From Alphaproteobacteria bacterium (GTDB lineage Bacteria > Pseudomonadota > Alphaproteobacteria > SHVP01): a stretch of 64,000 nucleotides of DNA. The stretch is from contig JAVJOO010000002.1 of NCBI GenBank assembly GCA_040216735.1, positions 1,143,118-1,207,117 on the forward strand, in the 5' to 3' direction. Below the pieces are notes generated by a model that was not told where the DNA came from, did no database searches, and saw nothing but the letters and a program-made list of their open reading frames with translations. Position numbers and translations under genes: made by a program. This document shows positions 54,611 to 63,306 of this stretch, one piece after another. Positions within the stretch are counted from its first letter, which is position 1. The number at the start of each line of letters is the position of its first letter.

Positions 54611-56101
54611 ATGAACGACTATCAACAGCTTGAAACGCGGTTTCGCCGACTCGGAGTTCTGGGCGGGGTTGGGCAGGTTCTGCATTGGGACCGGGCGGTG
54701 ATGATGCCGCCGGGCGGGGCCACGTCCCGGGCCGACCAATTGGCCGAGCTTAGCCTCCTCGAACACGACTTGATTACCGCGCCTGATATGGCCGATTTGC
54801 TTGCTGCGGCCGACCAACACCGGGCCGCGTTGAACCCGTGGCAGGCCGCCAATTTGCGCGAGATGCGGCGATTGTGGCGCCATGCGACCGCGGTACCGGG
54901 CGACCTGGTCGCCGCAACCTCGCACGCGAACTCTGCCTGCGAGATGATTTGGCGCGACGCACGCGCACGCAACGATTTTGCCGCCGTCACCCCAGCGTTG
55001 GAAGCGGTCGTCGTGCTGGTGCGCGAAAAGGCGCAGGCCAAGGCGGCCGCGCTCGATCTGTCGCCCTACGATGCGTTGCTCGATGCCTACGACCCCGGCA
55101 TGCGGCGGGCCGAGATCGATGGCATCTTCGACGAACTGCGCGCGTTCCTGCCCGAATTGATTGGGCGGGTCGTCGAGCGCCAAGCCGCCGGACCGGCGCT
55201 CCTGCCGGTCGCGGGCGAAACCTCGGTCGCCGCGCAGCAGGTGCTGGGCGAGCGGATCATGGCGGCGATCGGCTTCGATACCGATTTCGGGCGCCTCGAT
55301 GTCAGCCACCACCCCTTTAGTGCCGGTGTGCCCGACGACGTTCGGATCACGACGCGCTACAGCGCCGACGCCTTTACCGAATCCCTCATGGGCGTCATCC
55401 ACGAAACCGGCCATGCGCTGTACGAGCGCGGCCTACCCAAAGATTGGCGCTGGCAGCCGGTGGGCATGGCGCGGGGGATGACGATCCACGAATCCCAGTC
55501 GTTGCTGATGGAAATGCAAGCGTGCCGGAGCCCGGCGTTTATTCGCTTTGCCGCACCGATCATGCGCGAAACCTTCGGCGGACGCGGGGCAACGTGGGAC
55601 ACCGACAATTTGATGCGCCTGTACCATCAGGTCGAGCGCTCGCTGATCCGGGTCGAGGCCGACGAAGTGACCTACCCGGCACACATTCTGCTGCGCTACG
55701 ACCTTGAAAGTGCACTGGTGGCGGGCGATCTCGTGGTGGCGGATCTACCTGGCGCGTGGTGCGAGGGGATGCGCGCGTTGCTGGACATCGCGGTGCCCGA
55801 CGACAAAGACGGTTGTATGCAGGACGTTCACTGGTTTGGCGGCGACTTCGGTTATTTCCCGACCTATACGCTGGGGGCATTGGCCGCCGCTCAACTGTTT
55901 CGCGTGGCTTGCAATGGGGACCCCGCGGTCATGGCGGGGATCGGCGTTGGCAATTTTGTGCCGCTCCTGTCGTGGCTGCGCGCGCATGTCCATAGCAAGG
56001 GCTCGCTCCTGGGGACCAACGATCTCTTGATCGAAGCGACCGGGTCGCCGCTTGGCGCGGCGGCGTTCAAAGCCCATGTCGAACAGCGCTACTTGAGCTG
56101 A
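54611..56101 (+). CDS. M32 family carboxypeptidase (thermostable carboxypeptidase 1-like)
   Basis: A 496-residue zinc carboxypeptidase that removes C-terminal residues from peptides in the cytoplasm. The zinc motif HETGH occurs in GVIHETGHALYERGLP. Other M32 marks are DVRITTRYSADAFTESLMG, ESQSLLMEMQACRSPAFI (the HES region with catalytic and metal residues) and QDVHWFGGDFGYFPTYTLGA. Length is normal for the family. The ATG at 54611 is the first of three genes (M32, GNAT-deacetylase, dCTP deaminase) lying between surf1 and thrC. Confidence 0.93.
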   Translation: MNDYQQLETRFRRLGVLGGVGQVLHWDRAVMMPPGGATSRADQLAELSLLEHDLITAPDMADLLAAADQHRAALNPWQAANLREMRRLWRHATAVPGDLVAATSHANSACEMIWRDARARNDFAAVTPALEAVVVLVREKAQAKAAALDLSPYDALLDAYDPGMRRAEIDGIFDELRAFLPELIGRVVERQAAGPALLPVAGETSVAAQQVLGERIMAAIGFDTDFGRLDVSHHPFSAGVPDDVRITTRYSADAFTESLMGVIHETGHALYERGLPKDWRWQPVGMARGMTIHESQSLLMEMQACRSPAFIRFAAPIMRETFGGRGATWDTDNLMRLYHQVERSLIRVEADEVTYPAHILLRYDLESALVAGDLVVADLPGAWCEGMRALLDIAVPDDKDGCMQDVHWFGGDFGYFPTYTLGALAAAQLFRVACNGDPAVMAGIGVGNFVPLLSWLRAHVHSKGSLLGTNDLLIEATGSPLGAAAFKAHVEQRYLS

Positions 56102-56144
56102 CGATGACCCGCCGCGCCTGCCGTCCTCTTGTTCGGTGCGCCCG

Positions 56145-57878
56145 ATGATCCGCTTTCACCGCTTGTTCGATCCGCACACCGGGGCCGATCTGCGTCGCTA
56201 CGGCAAGATTCGCGAGATGTTCGATCGCGCGTTTCCGGCCGAACGCGAGGCCGTCGACCGGATCGAAGCCCACTTGCCTAAACCGCCGGGCGGCACCGCG
56301 GAGCTGATCGTGCTGGTTGCCGAGGACGAGAACGCGAACGTCTTGGGTTTTTCGGCGACCTACTATTTCCCGACGCTTCGCCTCGGGTATCTGTACTACA
56401 TCGCCAGCGATCCAAGCCGGCCGGCGCGCGGCATCGGCGGCGCGGTGTACGAAGCGACCCGCGAGTTGCTGATCGCCCGCGACGGCCGCGGGCTATTCCT
56501 CGACGCGGGTCCCGACGACATCGACAAACTGAAAGACCGCTCGGGAATCGCGCAGAACCGCAGCCGTCTCAAATTTTACGAACGCTACGGGGCGTTCCCG
56601 GTCGTCGGTACGCTCTACGACGTCGAGGGCAATCCGGCCAACGAGGGGTACCGCGTGTTTCTGCTTTACGACGGCCTTGGCCGTCGTCGGCCGCCGCGCC
56701 GCGCCGATGCGCGCAAGTTCGTCCAGCTCATGTTCAAGGTTCAGTACGGTCAGGATGCGAGCGACCCTTACGTGCGCCGGATCGTGGCGTCGTTCCGGGA
56801 CGACCCGATCAAGGTGCGCCCGCCGCGTTACATCAAAGCCGATGCCCCGGCGCCGCTGCGGCCCAAGGGCGCGCGGTTGCGCCCGTTGGCGCTGGTGGTT
56901 TCCGAGCGGCACCGAATTCATCACCTGCGCGAAAAGGGCTATGTCGAACGCCCGGTGCGGATCGACGCCGTGCTACGTGGCCTCGAGAACGTGCCGCACA
57001 CGCGTTACCCGCTGCGCCGGTTCGGCGAGGAACCGATCCGCCAGGTACACGATCCGCGTTTCGTCGCCTATATCGCCGCGATGTCCGAAAAACTCGGGCC
57101 CAAGGAAGTGCTCTATCCAGAGGTTTTTCCGGTGCGCCGACCGGACCGGCGGCCCAAGGAGCTGAAAAGCCGGGCCGGATATTACTGCATGGACACGTTT
57201 ACCCCGCTGACCCGCAACGTCTACCGCGCGGCGAAGGCAGCGGTAGATTGCGCACTGACCGCGGCGGACCTGGTGTTGGAGGGCGAGCGGATGGCCTATG
57301 CGTTGTGCCGCCCGCCCGGGCACCACGCCGAACCCGCGCTCTATGGTGGGTTTTGCTATTTCAACAGTGCCGCCATCGCCGCCCATTGGCTGTCCTACAA
57401 CGGCAAGGTCGCGGTGTTGGATATCGACTATCACCACGGCAACGGCACGCAAGAAATCTTCTATCGGCGCAAGGACGTTCTGACGGTGTCGATCCACGGC
57501 ACGCCGCACAACTCCTATCCGCACTTCGCCGGGTTCGACGACGAACGGGGTGAGGGCGACGGCAAAGGGTTCAACCGCAACTTCCCGCTGCCGCGCGGGG
57601 TGACGTCGGACCGCTACGCCGAGGTCCTCGCCGATGCGCTGCGGGTCGTTAAGCGATTCGGTCCGACATGGTTCGTCGTGTCCCTGGGGTACGACATCAT
57701 GCGCGGCGACCCGACGGGGTCGTTCCTCTTGAATGCCCAAGCGATGCGCCGGCTCGGCGAAATGATCGGTGCGATGGGCTACCCGACCCTGGTGGTGCAG
57801 GAAGGCGGCTATTCGGTATGGAACCTTCGCCAGGGTGCCCATGGCTTTTTCACTGGGCTGACGCGCACGTACTATTGA
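56145..57878 (+). CDS. Fusion of a GNAT-like acetyltransferase domain and a histone deacetylase/acetylpolyamine amidohydrolase
   Basis: A 577-residue two-domain protein. Residues 1 to about 180 look like a GNAT fold: LIVLVAEDENANVLGFSATYY, then an acetyl-CoA loop RPARGIGGAVYEATRELL. Residues about 245-577 are a zinc deacetylase, closest to acetylpolyamine amidohydrolases: RPPGHHAEPALYGGFCYFN with catalytic H393/H394, LDIDYHHGNGTQEIFY with zinc ligands D428 and H430, and SLGYDIMRGDP with D517; Y556 (EGGYS) is the catalytic-type tyrosine. All key deacetylase residues are present. Start is ATG 56145; GTG 56136 would add three residues. Substrate unknown: polyamine, acetyl-lysine or small amide. 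Confidence 0.83.
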   Translation: MIRFHRLFDPHTGADLRRYGKIREMFDRAFPAEREAVDRIEAHLPKPPGGTAELIVLVAEDENANVLGFSATYYFPTLRLGYLYYIASDPSRPARGIGGAVYEATRELLIARDGRGLFLDAGPDDIDKLKDRSGIAQNRSRLKFYERYGAFPVVGTLYDVEGNPANEGYRVFLLYDGLGRRRPPRRADARKFVQLMFKVQYGQDASDPYVRRIVASFRDDPIKVRPPRYIKADAPAPLRPKGARLRPLALVVSERHRIHHLREKGYVERPVRIDAVLRGLENVPHTRYPLRRFGEEPIRQVHDPRFVAYIAAMSEKLGPKEVLYPEVFPVRRPDRRPKELKSRAGYYCMDTFTPLTRNVYRAAKAAVDCALTAADLVLEGERMAYALCRPPGHHAEPALYGGFCYFNSAAIAAHWLSYNGKVAVLDIDYHHGNGTQEIFYRRKDVLTVSIHGTPHNSYPHFAGFDDERGEGDGKGFNRNFPLPRGVTSDRYAEVLADALRVVKRFGPTWFVVSLGYDIMRGDPTGSFLLNAQAMRRLGEMIGAMGYPTLVVQEGGYSVWNLRQGAHGFFTGLTRTYY

Positions 57879-57888
57879 AGCGGCGCGC

Positions 57889-59055
57889 CTAGCCGACCTT
57901 GAAGTGCTTGGACAGCTTGAGGCCCTGGCGTTGGTAATTCGAGCCGATGCCCTGCCCATAGACACGGTCGGGGACGCGGGTGAGGGGCTCGTAGACGAGC
58001 TGGCCGACGGTTTGGCCGTGTTCAAGCAGGAACGGCACTTCGAAGGACCGGACCTCCAGTACCGCCCGGGAGCCGGCGCTGTCGTCTTCGGAATACCCGA
58101 AGCCCGGATCGAAGAAACCGGCGTAGTGAACCCGGAATTCTCCCTTGAGCGGATTAAAGGGCAGCATCTCCGCGGCATGGTCGGGCGGGACGCGGACCTC
58201 CTCACGGCTGACTAGGATGTAGAACGCGTTGGGGTCGAGGATCAGCGATTCGTTGGGGGCGTAGACCGGTTCCCAAAAGTCGGCGACGGGGTAGGCACCG
58301 ACGCGGTCGACATCGACCAAGTCGGTATAGGCGCGGGCCTTGTAGCCGACCAGACCGTCGCCGCCCCGCCCGCGCAGGTCGACCGAGACCGGGACATCGC
58401 GGTGAATCGTGCCGGCGGCGATTTCCTCGCCCTCGGGCGCCGTCAGGAGACCGACTTTGTCGTGTAGGCGTTGGGTTGCGGCGGCGCTCGGCATCGGGGC
58501 ACCGCGCCGCAACCGCGCTTGCAACAACCGCGAGCCCTGCCGGACTTTGACGCTGAAAGTGCGCGGCGAAACCTCGACGTAGAGCGGCCCGGCGTAGCCT
58601 TCGGGAATCCGATCGAACTCGGTTGCGTAGTCGGCGATTAGGCGAGTGAAGATGTCGAGGCGGCCGGTAGAACTTTTCGGGTTGGCAACGCCCGCGAGGC
58701 CGCGCCGCAGTTTGACCGATTCGAGGAGTGGGACGATGTAGACGCCGCCTCGCTCCAGTACGGCTTCTTTGGTGAGGTCGATTTGATGGGTGCCGAGCGC
58801 CTCGATCTTATTCAGTACGGTGCGGGTCTTGCCGGGGAGGAAACTCGCGCGGACCCGGTAGGCGACGGCGCCGAGGCGGAGGTCGAGGCTGGCAGGTTGG
58901 ACCTGTTCGGGCAGGATCGGCGGATCGGCGCGCAGCGCGCCCGATTCGATCAACGCATGGATTTCCTGCGACGGCAGAATCCCGGTGTTGTAGCGCCGCC
59001 CCGGGGCCGCGGCGTCGTGATCGTCGGGGAAAAGCTCGTCGGTTTGCGGTTGCAT
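57889..59055 (-). CDS. dcd: 2'-deoxycytidine 5'-triphosphate deaminase (double-domain type)
   Basis: A 388-residue member of the dCTP deaminase/dUTPase superfamily, about twice the length of E. coli Dcd (193 residues), as in other alphaproteobacteria. The first half has QVQPASLDLRLGAVAYRVRA and VANPKSSTGRLDIFTRLIAD. The second half repeats the fold with AGFFDPGFGY and VPFLLEHGQTVGQLVYEPL. It should deaminate dCTP to dUTP to feed dTMP synthesis. ATG 59055 has GGCAGGCG upstream. The 233-base spacer to thrC contains two DnaA-box-like 9-mers. Convergent with the deacetylase fusion. Confidence 0.88.
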   Translation of the reverse strand: MQPQTDELFPDDHDAAAPGRRYNTGILPSQEIHALIESGALRADPPILPEQVQPASLDLRLGAVAYRVRASFLPGKTRTVLNKIEALGTHQIDLTKEAVLERGGVYIVPLLESVKLRRGLAGVANPKSSTGRLDIFTRLIADYATEFDRIPEGYAGPLYVEVSPRTFSVKVRQGSRLLQARLRRGAPMPSAAATQRLHDKVGLLTAPEGEEIAAGTIHRDVPVSVDLRGRGGDGLVGYKARAYTDLVDVDRVGAYPVADFWEPVYAPNESLILDPNAFYILVSREEVRVPPDHAAEMLPFNPLKGEFRVHYAGFFDPGFGYSEDDSAGSRAVLEVRSFEVPFLLEHGQTVGQLVYEPLTRVPDRVYGQGIGSNYQRQGLKLSKHFKVG

Positions 59056-59113
59056 GTCGCCTGCCTTTGGAGACTTGGTAACAGACCGCTCGGGGGGCGA
59101 CAACGCTCGAGAT

Positions 59114-59154
59114 TTATCCCCATGGCGGGCCCCAATGCCGCCAAGATATCCACA
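59114..59154. promoter_or_regulatory. Two DnaA-box-like 9-mers between dcd and thrC
   Basis: TTATCCCCA (59114-59122) and ATATCCACA (59146-59154) each match the DnaA box TTATCCACA at eight of nine positions, in the same orientation, 32 bases apart. They lie about 60-100 bases upstream of the dCTP deaminase start. No A+T-rich unwinding region or further boxes are near, so this is not an origin by appearance. Confidence 0.4.
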
Positions 59155-59288
59155 GGCCGAGGGCTGGGTTTTTGGGGTTTTGCGCTTTTGCGCACAATTT
59201 CATCAACAGGCCCGCGCGGTTGCCTGGGCGGGGGGTGCTGTTTAGTCTGTGCGGCCCGAAGGACCGGGTTTGGTGGGGAGTTACGACT

Positions 59289-60683
59289 CTGAAGTTTGTT
59301 AGTACACGCGGGGTCGCGCCGGCCCTCGATTTCGCCGAGGTGACCCTTACCGGCCTTGCCCGTGACGGCGGTTTGTATGTGCCGACGGCCTGGCCCGCCT
59401 TCTCATCCCAACAGATTGCCGACTTGGCCGGGTTGTCCTACGCGGATCTCGCGGTTGCGGTGATGATGCCGTTTGTCGGCGACGCCCTGGCGCGGGCCGA
59501 CTTCGCGCGGTTGGTGCAGGGGGCCTACGCGAATTTCGATCACCGGGCGGTGACGCCGCTGCGGCAGAACGGCCCGGACGAATGGGTGCTGGAACTGTTT
59601 CACGGCCCAACTCTGGCCTTCAAGGATTGCGCCTTGCAACTGCTGGGTCCGTTATTCGATCACTTGCTGCAACGCGACGGGTCGCGGGTGACGATCGTCG
59701 GGGCGACCTCCGGCGATACCGGGTCTGCCGCGATCGAGGCCTGCCGAGACCGCGATGCGGTGGACATCTTCATTCTCTACCCGCACGGACGGGTTTCCGA
59801 GATTCAGCGACGGCAGATGACGACGGTGGATTCGTCCAACGTCCATTGCATCGCCATCGAGGGCACGTTCGACGACTGTCAGGCATTAGTGAAGGGGATG
59901 TTCGACGATGCAGCGTTTCGCGACGCCCATCGTTTGTCGGCGGTCAATTCGATCAATTGGACCCGCATCATGGCGCAGGTCGTCTACTATTTTCATGCCG
60001 CCCTCGCGTTGGGCGCTCCGGCGCGGTCCGTCGCCTTTTCGGTCCCGACTGGGAACTTCGGCGACATTTTTGCGGGCTACGTCGCGGCCAAGATGGGATT
60101 GCCGATTGCGTCGTTGTGCATTGCCACCAATCGCAACGATATTCTGGCCCGGTTCATGGCAGACGGCGTGTACGCGGTCCAAGGTGTCGTGCCGACGGTG
60201 AGCCCAAGCATGGATATTCAAGTGTCGAGCAATTTCGAGCGCTTGCTGTTCGACCTCATGGGGCGCGACGGCGCGGCGGTGTCGGGACTCATGAGCGACC
60301 TGAAGACCACTGGGCGGTTCTCGGTCAGCGAGAACGTGTTGAATCAGGCGCGGCGCCTGTTCACGACCGGCACCGTGGACGAGGACGCGACACTGGATGT
60401 GATTGCCGAGGAGTGGCGCGCGACGGGCGTGTTGATCGATCCACATACCGCGGTGGGGATCGGTGCCGGCCGAGCCAACCGGCGGGACGGCGTGCCTTTG
60501 GTGCACCTCGCGACGGCCCATCCGGCAAAGTTTCCCGACGCGGTGGCCCAGGCAACCGGCGTGCGGCCGGCGTTGCCGGCGCGATTGGCCGATTTGACTA
60601 CGCGCGCGGAGCGGTTCGATGTCTTGGCGAACGATCTCGCCGCGGTCGAGCGCTACGTTGCCGACCGGGCCCGGGCGGCCTGA
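59289..60683 (+). CDS. thrC: Threonine synthase, apparent CTG start
   Basis: Converts O-phosphohomoserine to threonine with pyridoxal phosphate, 464 residues. The lysine that binds the cofactor is in FHGPTLAFKDCALQLLG; GATSGDTGSAAIEAC binds the phosphate. The protein should start (M)KFVSTRGVAPALDF, as in relatives, but that codon is CTG (59289-59291). GGGGAG at 59274-59279 lies nine bases ahead, ideal for this start. In-frame TTGs at 59220 and 59172 would add an odd 23-39-residue extension with no support. M16 follows after 2 bases. Confidence 0.9.
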   Translation: MKFVSTRGVAPALDFAEVTLTGLARDGGLYVPTAWPAFSSQQIADLAGLSYADLAVAVMMPFVGDALARADFARLVQGAYANFDHRAVTPLRQNGPDEWVLELFHGPTLAFKDCALQLLGPLFDHLLQRDGSRVTIVGATSGDTGSAAIEACRDRDAVDIFILYPHGRVSEIQRRQMTTVDSSNVHCIAIEGTFDDCQALVKGMFDDAAFRDAHRLSAVNSINWTRIMAQVVYYFHAALALGAPARSVAFSVPTGNFGDIFAGYVAAKMGLPIASLCIATNRNDILARFMADGVYAVQGVVPTVSPSMDIQVSSNFERLLFDLMGRDGAAVSGLMSDLKTTGRFSVSENVLNQARRLFTTGTVDEDATLDVIAEEWRATGVLIDPHTAVGIGAGRANRRDGVPLVHLATAHPAKFPDAVAQATGVRPALPARLADLTTRAERFDVLANDLAAVERYVADRARAA

Positions 60684-60685
60684 GC

Positions 60686-61951
60686 ATGGCCGATCCTCGG
60701 GTAACCCGGCTCGACAACGGTCTGCGGATCGTGAGCGAAGATTCCCCCCATCTCGCAACTTCGGCGGTGGGCGTATGGGTGGATACCGGCGCGCGCAACG
60801 AACGCGCAGCGCTGAACGGCATCTCCCATCTAATCGAGCATATGGTCTTCAAGGGAACCGAGCGGCGTAGCGCCCGCGACATTGCCGAGGAGATCGAGGC
60901 GGTGGGAGGGCACCTCAACGCCTATACCTCGCGCGAGCAAACCGCTTTTTTCGCCCGGGTCCTGCAAGACGACGTCCCGTTGGCGGTCGATATCATCGGC
61001 GACATTTTGCAGCATTCGACCTTCGATCCGGCAGAACTCGAACGCGAGAAATCCGTCGTCATTCAGGAGATCGGGCAGGCGAACGACACACCTGACGACA
61101 TCGTTTTCGACCATTTCCAGGAAGCGGCCTATCCGGACCAAGCGATTGGGCGCTCGATTCTGGGGACGCCCGAAGGGGTGTCGGGCTTCCACCGCGACGA
61201 CCTGACGGCCTATTTGAGCGAACAATATTATGCCGGTCGTATGGTGTTGGCGGCTGCAGGGCGGGTCGATCACGACGCCCTCGTTGCCATGGCGCAGGAG
61301 AAGTTCGGCGCGATCCGCGCGAGCGGTCCGCAGCTTGAGGAAAGCGCCTGCTACCGGGGTGGGAATTTCCGAGAGATTCGGGATTTGGAACAGGTCCATT
61401 TCGTCGCCGGGTTCGATAGCGTTCCCTACGACGATCCGGATTATTACACCGCACAGGTCTATTCGACGCTGCTGGGCGGGGGGATGTCGTCGCGCCTGTT
61501 CCAGGAGGTTCGCGAGAATCGCGGACTGTGCTACTCGATCTATTCGTTCACGTCGTCCTACACCGACGGCGGGATGTTCGGGATCTATGCCGGGACCGGC
61601 GAGACGGAGGTCGACGAACTCATCCCCGCGATGGTCGAAGAGATTCACAAGTCGATGACCCGTCCGCCTGACGAGGAAGTGGCGCGCGCGAAGACCCAGT
61701 TGAAGGCCGGCCTGATGATGTCGCTCGAAAGCTCCTCGGCCCGTTGCGAACAGTTCGCACGTCAAACGCTGCTGTTCGGGCATCCGTTGTCGACCGAAGA
61801 CATCTTGGGGCGGATCGACCAAGTCGACGGCGGGCAGCTCCAGCGCTTTGCGGAGCGTACGTTTTCGGGTGCGACGCCGACCGTGGCTGCCATGGGCCCG
61901 GCCGGGCGACTTGAAGACTACGACGCCTTTGCGGCAAGATTCGCCGTCTGA
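60686..61951 (+). CDS. M16 family zinc peptidase (mitochondrial processing peptidase-like)
   Basis: A 421-residue cytoplasmic-looking M16 peptidase; no signal peptide. The zinc motif is HLIEH in GISHLIEHMVFKGT, with the distal glutamate in VVIQEIGQANDTPDD. The C-terminal half has GGGMSSRLFQEVRENRGLCYS, the substrate-clamp signature. It is the bacterial relative of the mitochondrial processing peptidase beta subunit and commonly follows thrC in alphaproteobacteria, as here (2-base gap). Unlike the locus at the left edge, no inactive partner is adjacent. Confidence 0.93.
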   Translation: MADPRVTRLDNGLRIVSEDSPHLATSAVGVWVDTGARNERAALNGISHLIEHMVFKGTERRSARDIAEEIEAVGGHLNAYTSREQTAFFARVLQDDVPLAVDIIGDILQHSTFDPAELEREKSVVIQEIGQANDTPDDIVFDHFQEAAYPDQAIGRSILGTPEGVSGFHRDDLTAYLSEQYYAGRMVLAAAGRVDHDALVAMAQEKFGAIRASGPQLEESACYRGGNFREIRDLEQVHFVAGFDSVPYDDPDYYTAQVYSTLLGGGMSSRLFQEVRENRGLCYSIYSFTSSYTDGGMFGIYAGTGETEVDELIPAMVEEIHKSMTRPPDEEVARAKTQLKAGLMMSLESSSARCEQFARQTLLFGHPLSTEDILGRIDQVDGGQLQRFAERTFSGATPTVAAMGPAGRLEDYDAFAARFAV

Positions 61952-61965
61952 CAGTAGGGCGACCG

Positions 61966-62592
61966 ATGAGCGCACTCCTGAGAAGTTTTTCCGCAGGCAC
62001 CGCTCCGACCGAACTGGTCGGGGAGCGGGTTCGGTTGCGCGTGCCGCAGCTTGCGGATTACGTCGACTGGGCGACCATCCGTCAGGAATCGCGAGCCTTT
62101 CTCGAACCTTGGGAACCGACCTGGACGGCCGATGCGCTGACCCGTACCGCGTTCCGGCGGCGGCTTAGGCGCTATGCGCGCGAGGTGCGCGAGGATCAGG
62201 GCATTGCCTTCTTTATTTTCGGCAAGGAGGACGACCGTTTAGTCGGCGGCATCACCCTCAGCCAAATACGACGCGGCGTGACCCAATCCACATCGGTCGG
62301 CTATTGGGTCGGTCGGCCCTATGCACGCCAGGGGTACATGTCCGATGCCCTCAAAGTAACCGTACGGTTTGTGTTCGAGGGATTGCGTCTCCACCGTCTC
62401 GAAGCGGCCTGTATCCCGACCAATAAGCCGAGCCAAGGCGTGCTGAAAAAGTGCGGCTTCCGCGAAGAGGGGCTCGCGCGCGAATATTTATGTATTAACG
62501 GCGTATGGCAGGATCACAAGCTGTTTGCCTTGGTGTCGACCGATCCGTGGCGCCACTACATTGCACCGGGGAAAAGCGGGCGTTCCGTCTAA
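61966..62592 (+). CDS. GNAT family N-acetyltransferase, RimJ/RimL-like
   Basis: A 208-residue acetyltransferase. It opens with GERVRLRVPQLADYVDWATI, as in RimJ, and carries the acetyl-CoA loop YWVGRPYARQGYMSDALKVTV. RLHRLEAACIPTNKPSQGVLKKCGFREEG completes the family pattern in outline. Likely substrates are the N termini of ribosomal proteins, but related enzymes act on other targets. It follows the M16 gene by 14 bases in the conserved thrC-M16-GNAT order. ATG 61966 lies 9 bases after AGGGCGA. Confidence 0.9.
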   Translation: MSALLRSFSAGTAPTELVGERVRLRVPQLADYVDWATIRQESRAFLEPWEPTWTADALTRTAFRRRLRRYAREVREDQGIAFFIFGKEDDRLVGGITLSQIRRGVTQSTSVGYWVGRPYARQGYMSDALKVTVRFVFEGLRLHRLEAACIPTNKPSQGVLKKCGFREEGLAREYLCINGVWQDHKLFALVSTDPWRHYIAPGKSGRSV

Positions 62593-62596
62593 CGGC

Positions 62597-63166
62597 CTAG
62601 GCGTGGCCGGCCTCTCCCGAGAGGAACGAGATGTCGATCCCGAGCGACGCCACGGCGCGGTCCCATTTCGATTCGATGTCGCCGTCGAACACGAGCGCAT
62701 CGTTCGCGGGGGCCTGGAGCCAGACGTTTTCGTGAATTTCCTGGTCGAGTTGGCCGGGGCCCCACCCGGCATAACCGAGCGCGAGCAAACTGTGGCGCGG
62801 CGCCCCGTTGCCCCCGGCAATCGCTTCAAGGATACCGACCGATGCGGTCAGGCCGATGTCTTCGTTGACCTGGAGCGTGGAGTCTTGGGTGTAATCGGAC
62901 GAGTGCAACACGAACCCCCGGCCGGTTTCTACCGGACCGCCGAAATGAACTCGAATCTGCCGGGAGGGCGAGACCGTTTTGATGTTCAACTGGTCGAGCA
63001 AATCGGGGAAATCGATGTGATCGACCAAGCGGTTCACAACCAAGCCGAGCGCGCCTTCGGGCGAATGGGCGCACAAATAGATCACGCTACGATCGAAACG
63101 CGGATCGCTCATCGCAGGCATCGCCAGAAGCAGTTGGCCGGTGAGATAGGTTGCGTCGGTCTTCAC
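62597..63166 (-). CDS. YqgE/AlgH family protein (UPF0301)
   Basis: A 189-residue protein of the YqgE/AlgH family. It begins with [20 protein letters not shown] and has [20 protein letters not shown], both typical; [19 protein letters not shown] is the conserved centre, followed by [14 protein letters not shown]. Members are widespread; the biochemical role is not established, though AlgH is linked to alginate regulation. The ATG at 63166 faces the DsbD/ScsB-like gene across a 140-base spacer that contains a palindrome over a good -10 hexamer. Convergent with the GNAT gene. Confidence 0.92.
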   Translation of the reverse strand: MKTDATYLTGQLLLAMPAMSDPRFDRSVIYLCAHSPEGALGLVVNRLVDHIDFPDLLDQLNIKTVSPSRQIRVHFGGPVETGRGFVLHSSDYTQDSTLQVNEDIGLTASVGILEAIAGGNGAPRHSLLALGYAGWGPGQLDQEIHENVWLQAPANDALVFDGDIESKWDRAVASLGIDISFLSGEAGHA

Positions 63167-63240
63167 GTCGTTGCGTATCCTTGCGCCCGCCGGATCGCGC
63201 GTGGGGTCACAAGGTTATGACCCCCGGCGCGGCGAGGCGG

Positions 63241-63257
63241 TCCCTATACTGTAGGGA
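63241..63257. promoter_or_regulatory. Palindrome over a -10 hexamer upstream of the DsbD/ScsB-like gene
   Basis: TCCCTA (63241-63246) and TAGGGA (63252-63257) are inverted around TACTG. The plus-strand hexamer TATACT (63245-63250) within it is an excellent -10. No good -35 is placed 16-18 bases upstream. The arrangement suggests a repressor site over a promoter, in the spacer shared by yqgE and the DsbD/ScsB-like gene. Confidence 0.45.
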
Positions 63258-63306
63258 TGCGGCGCCGCAAAACAATGGCGGCCCGTTCACACTTTGCAGG
63301 ACGGCC

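Noticed and set aside
59101-59288. Replication origin at the DnaA-box-like pair
   Set aside because: Only two imperfect boxes, no A+T-rich unwinding region and no origin-associated genes nearby.
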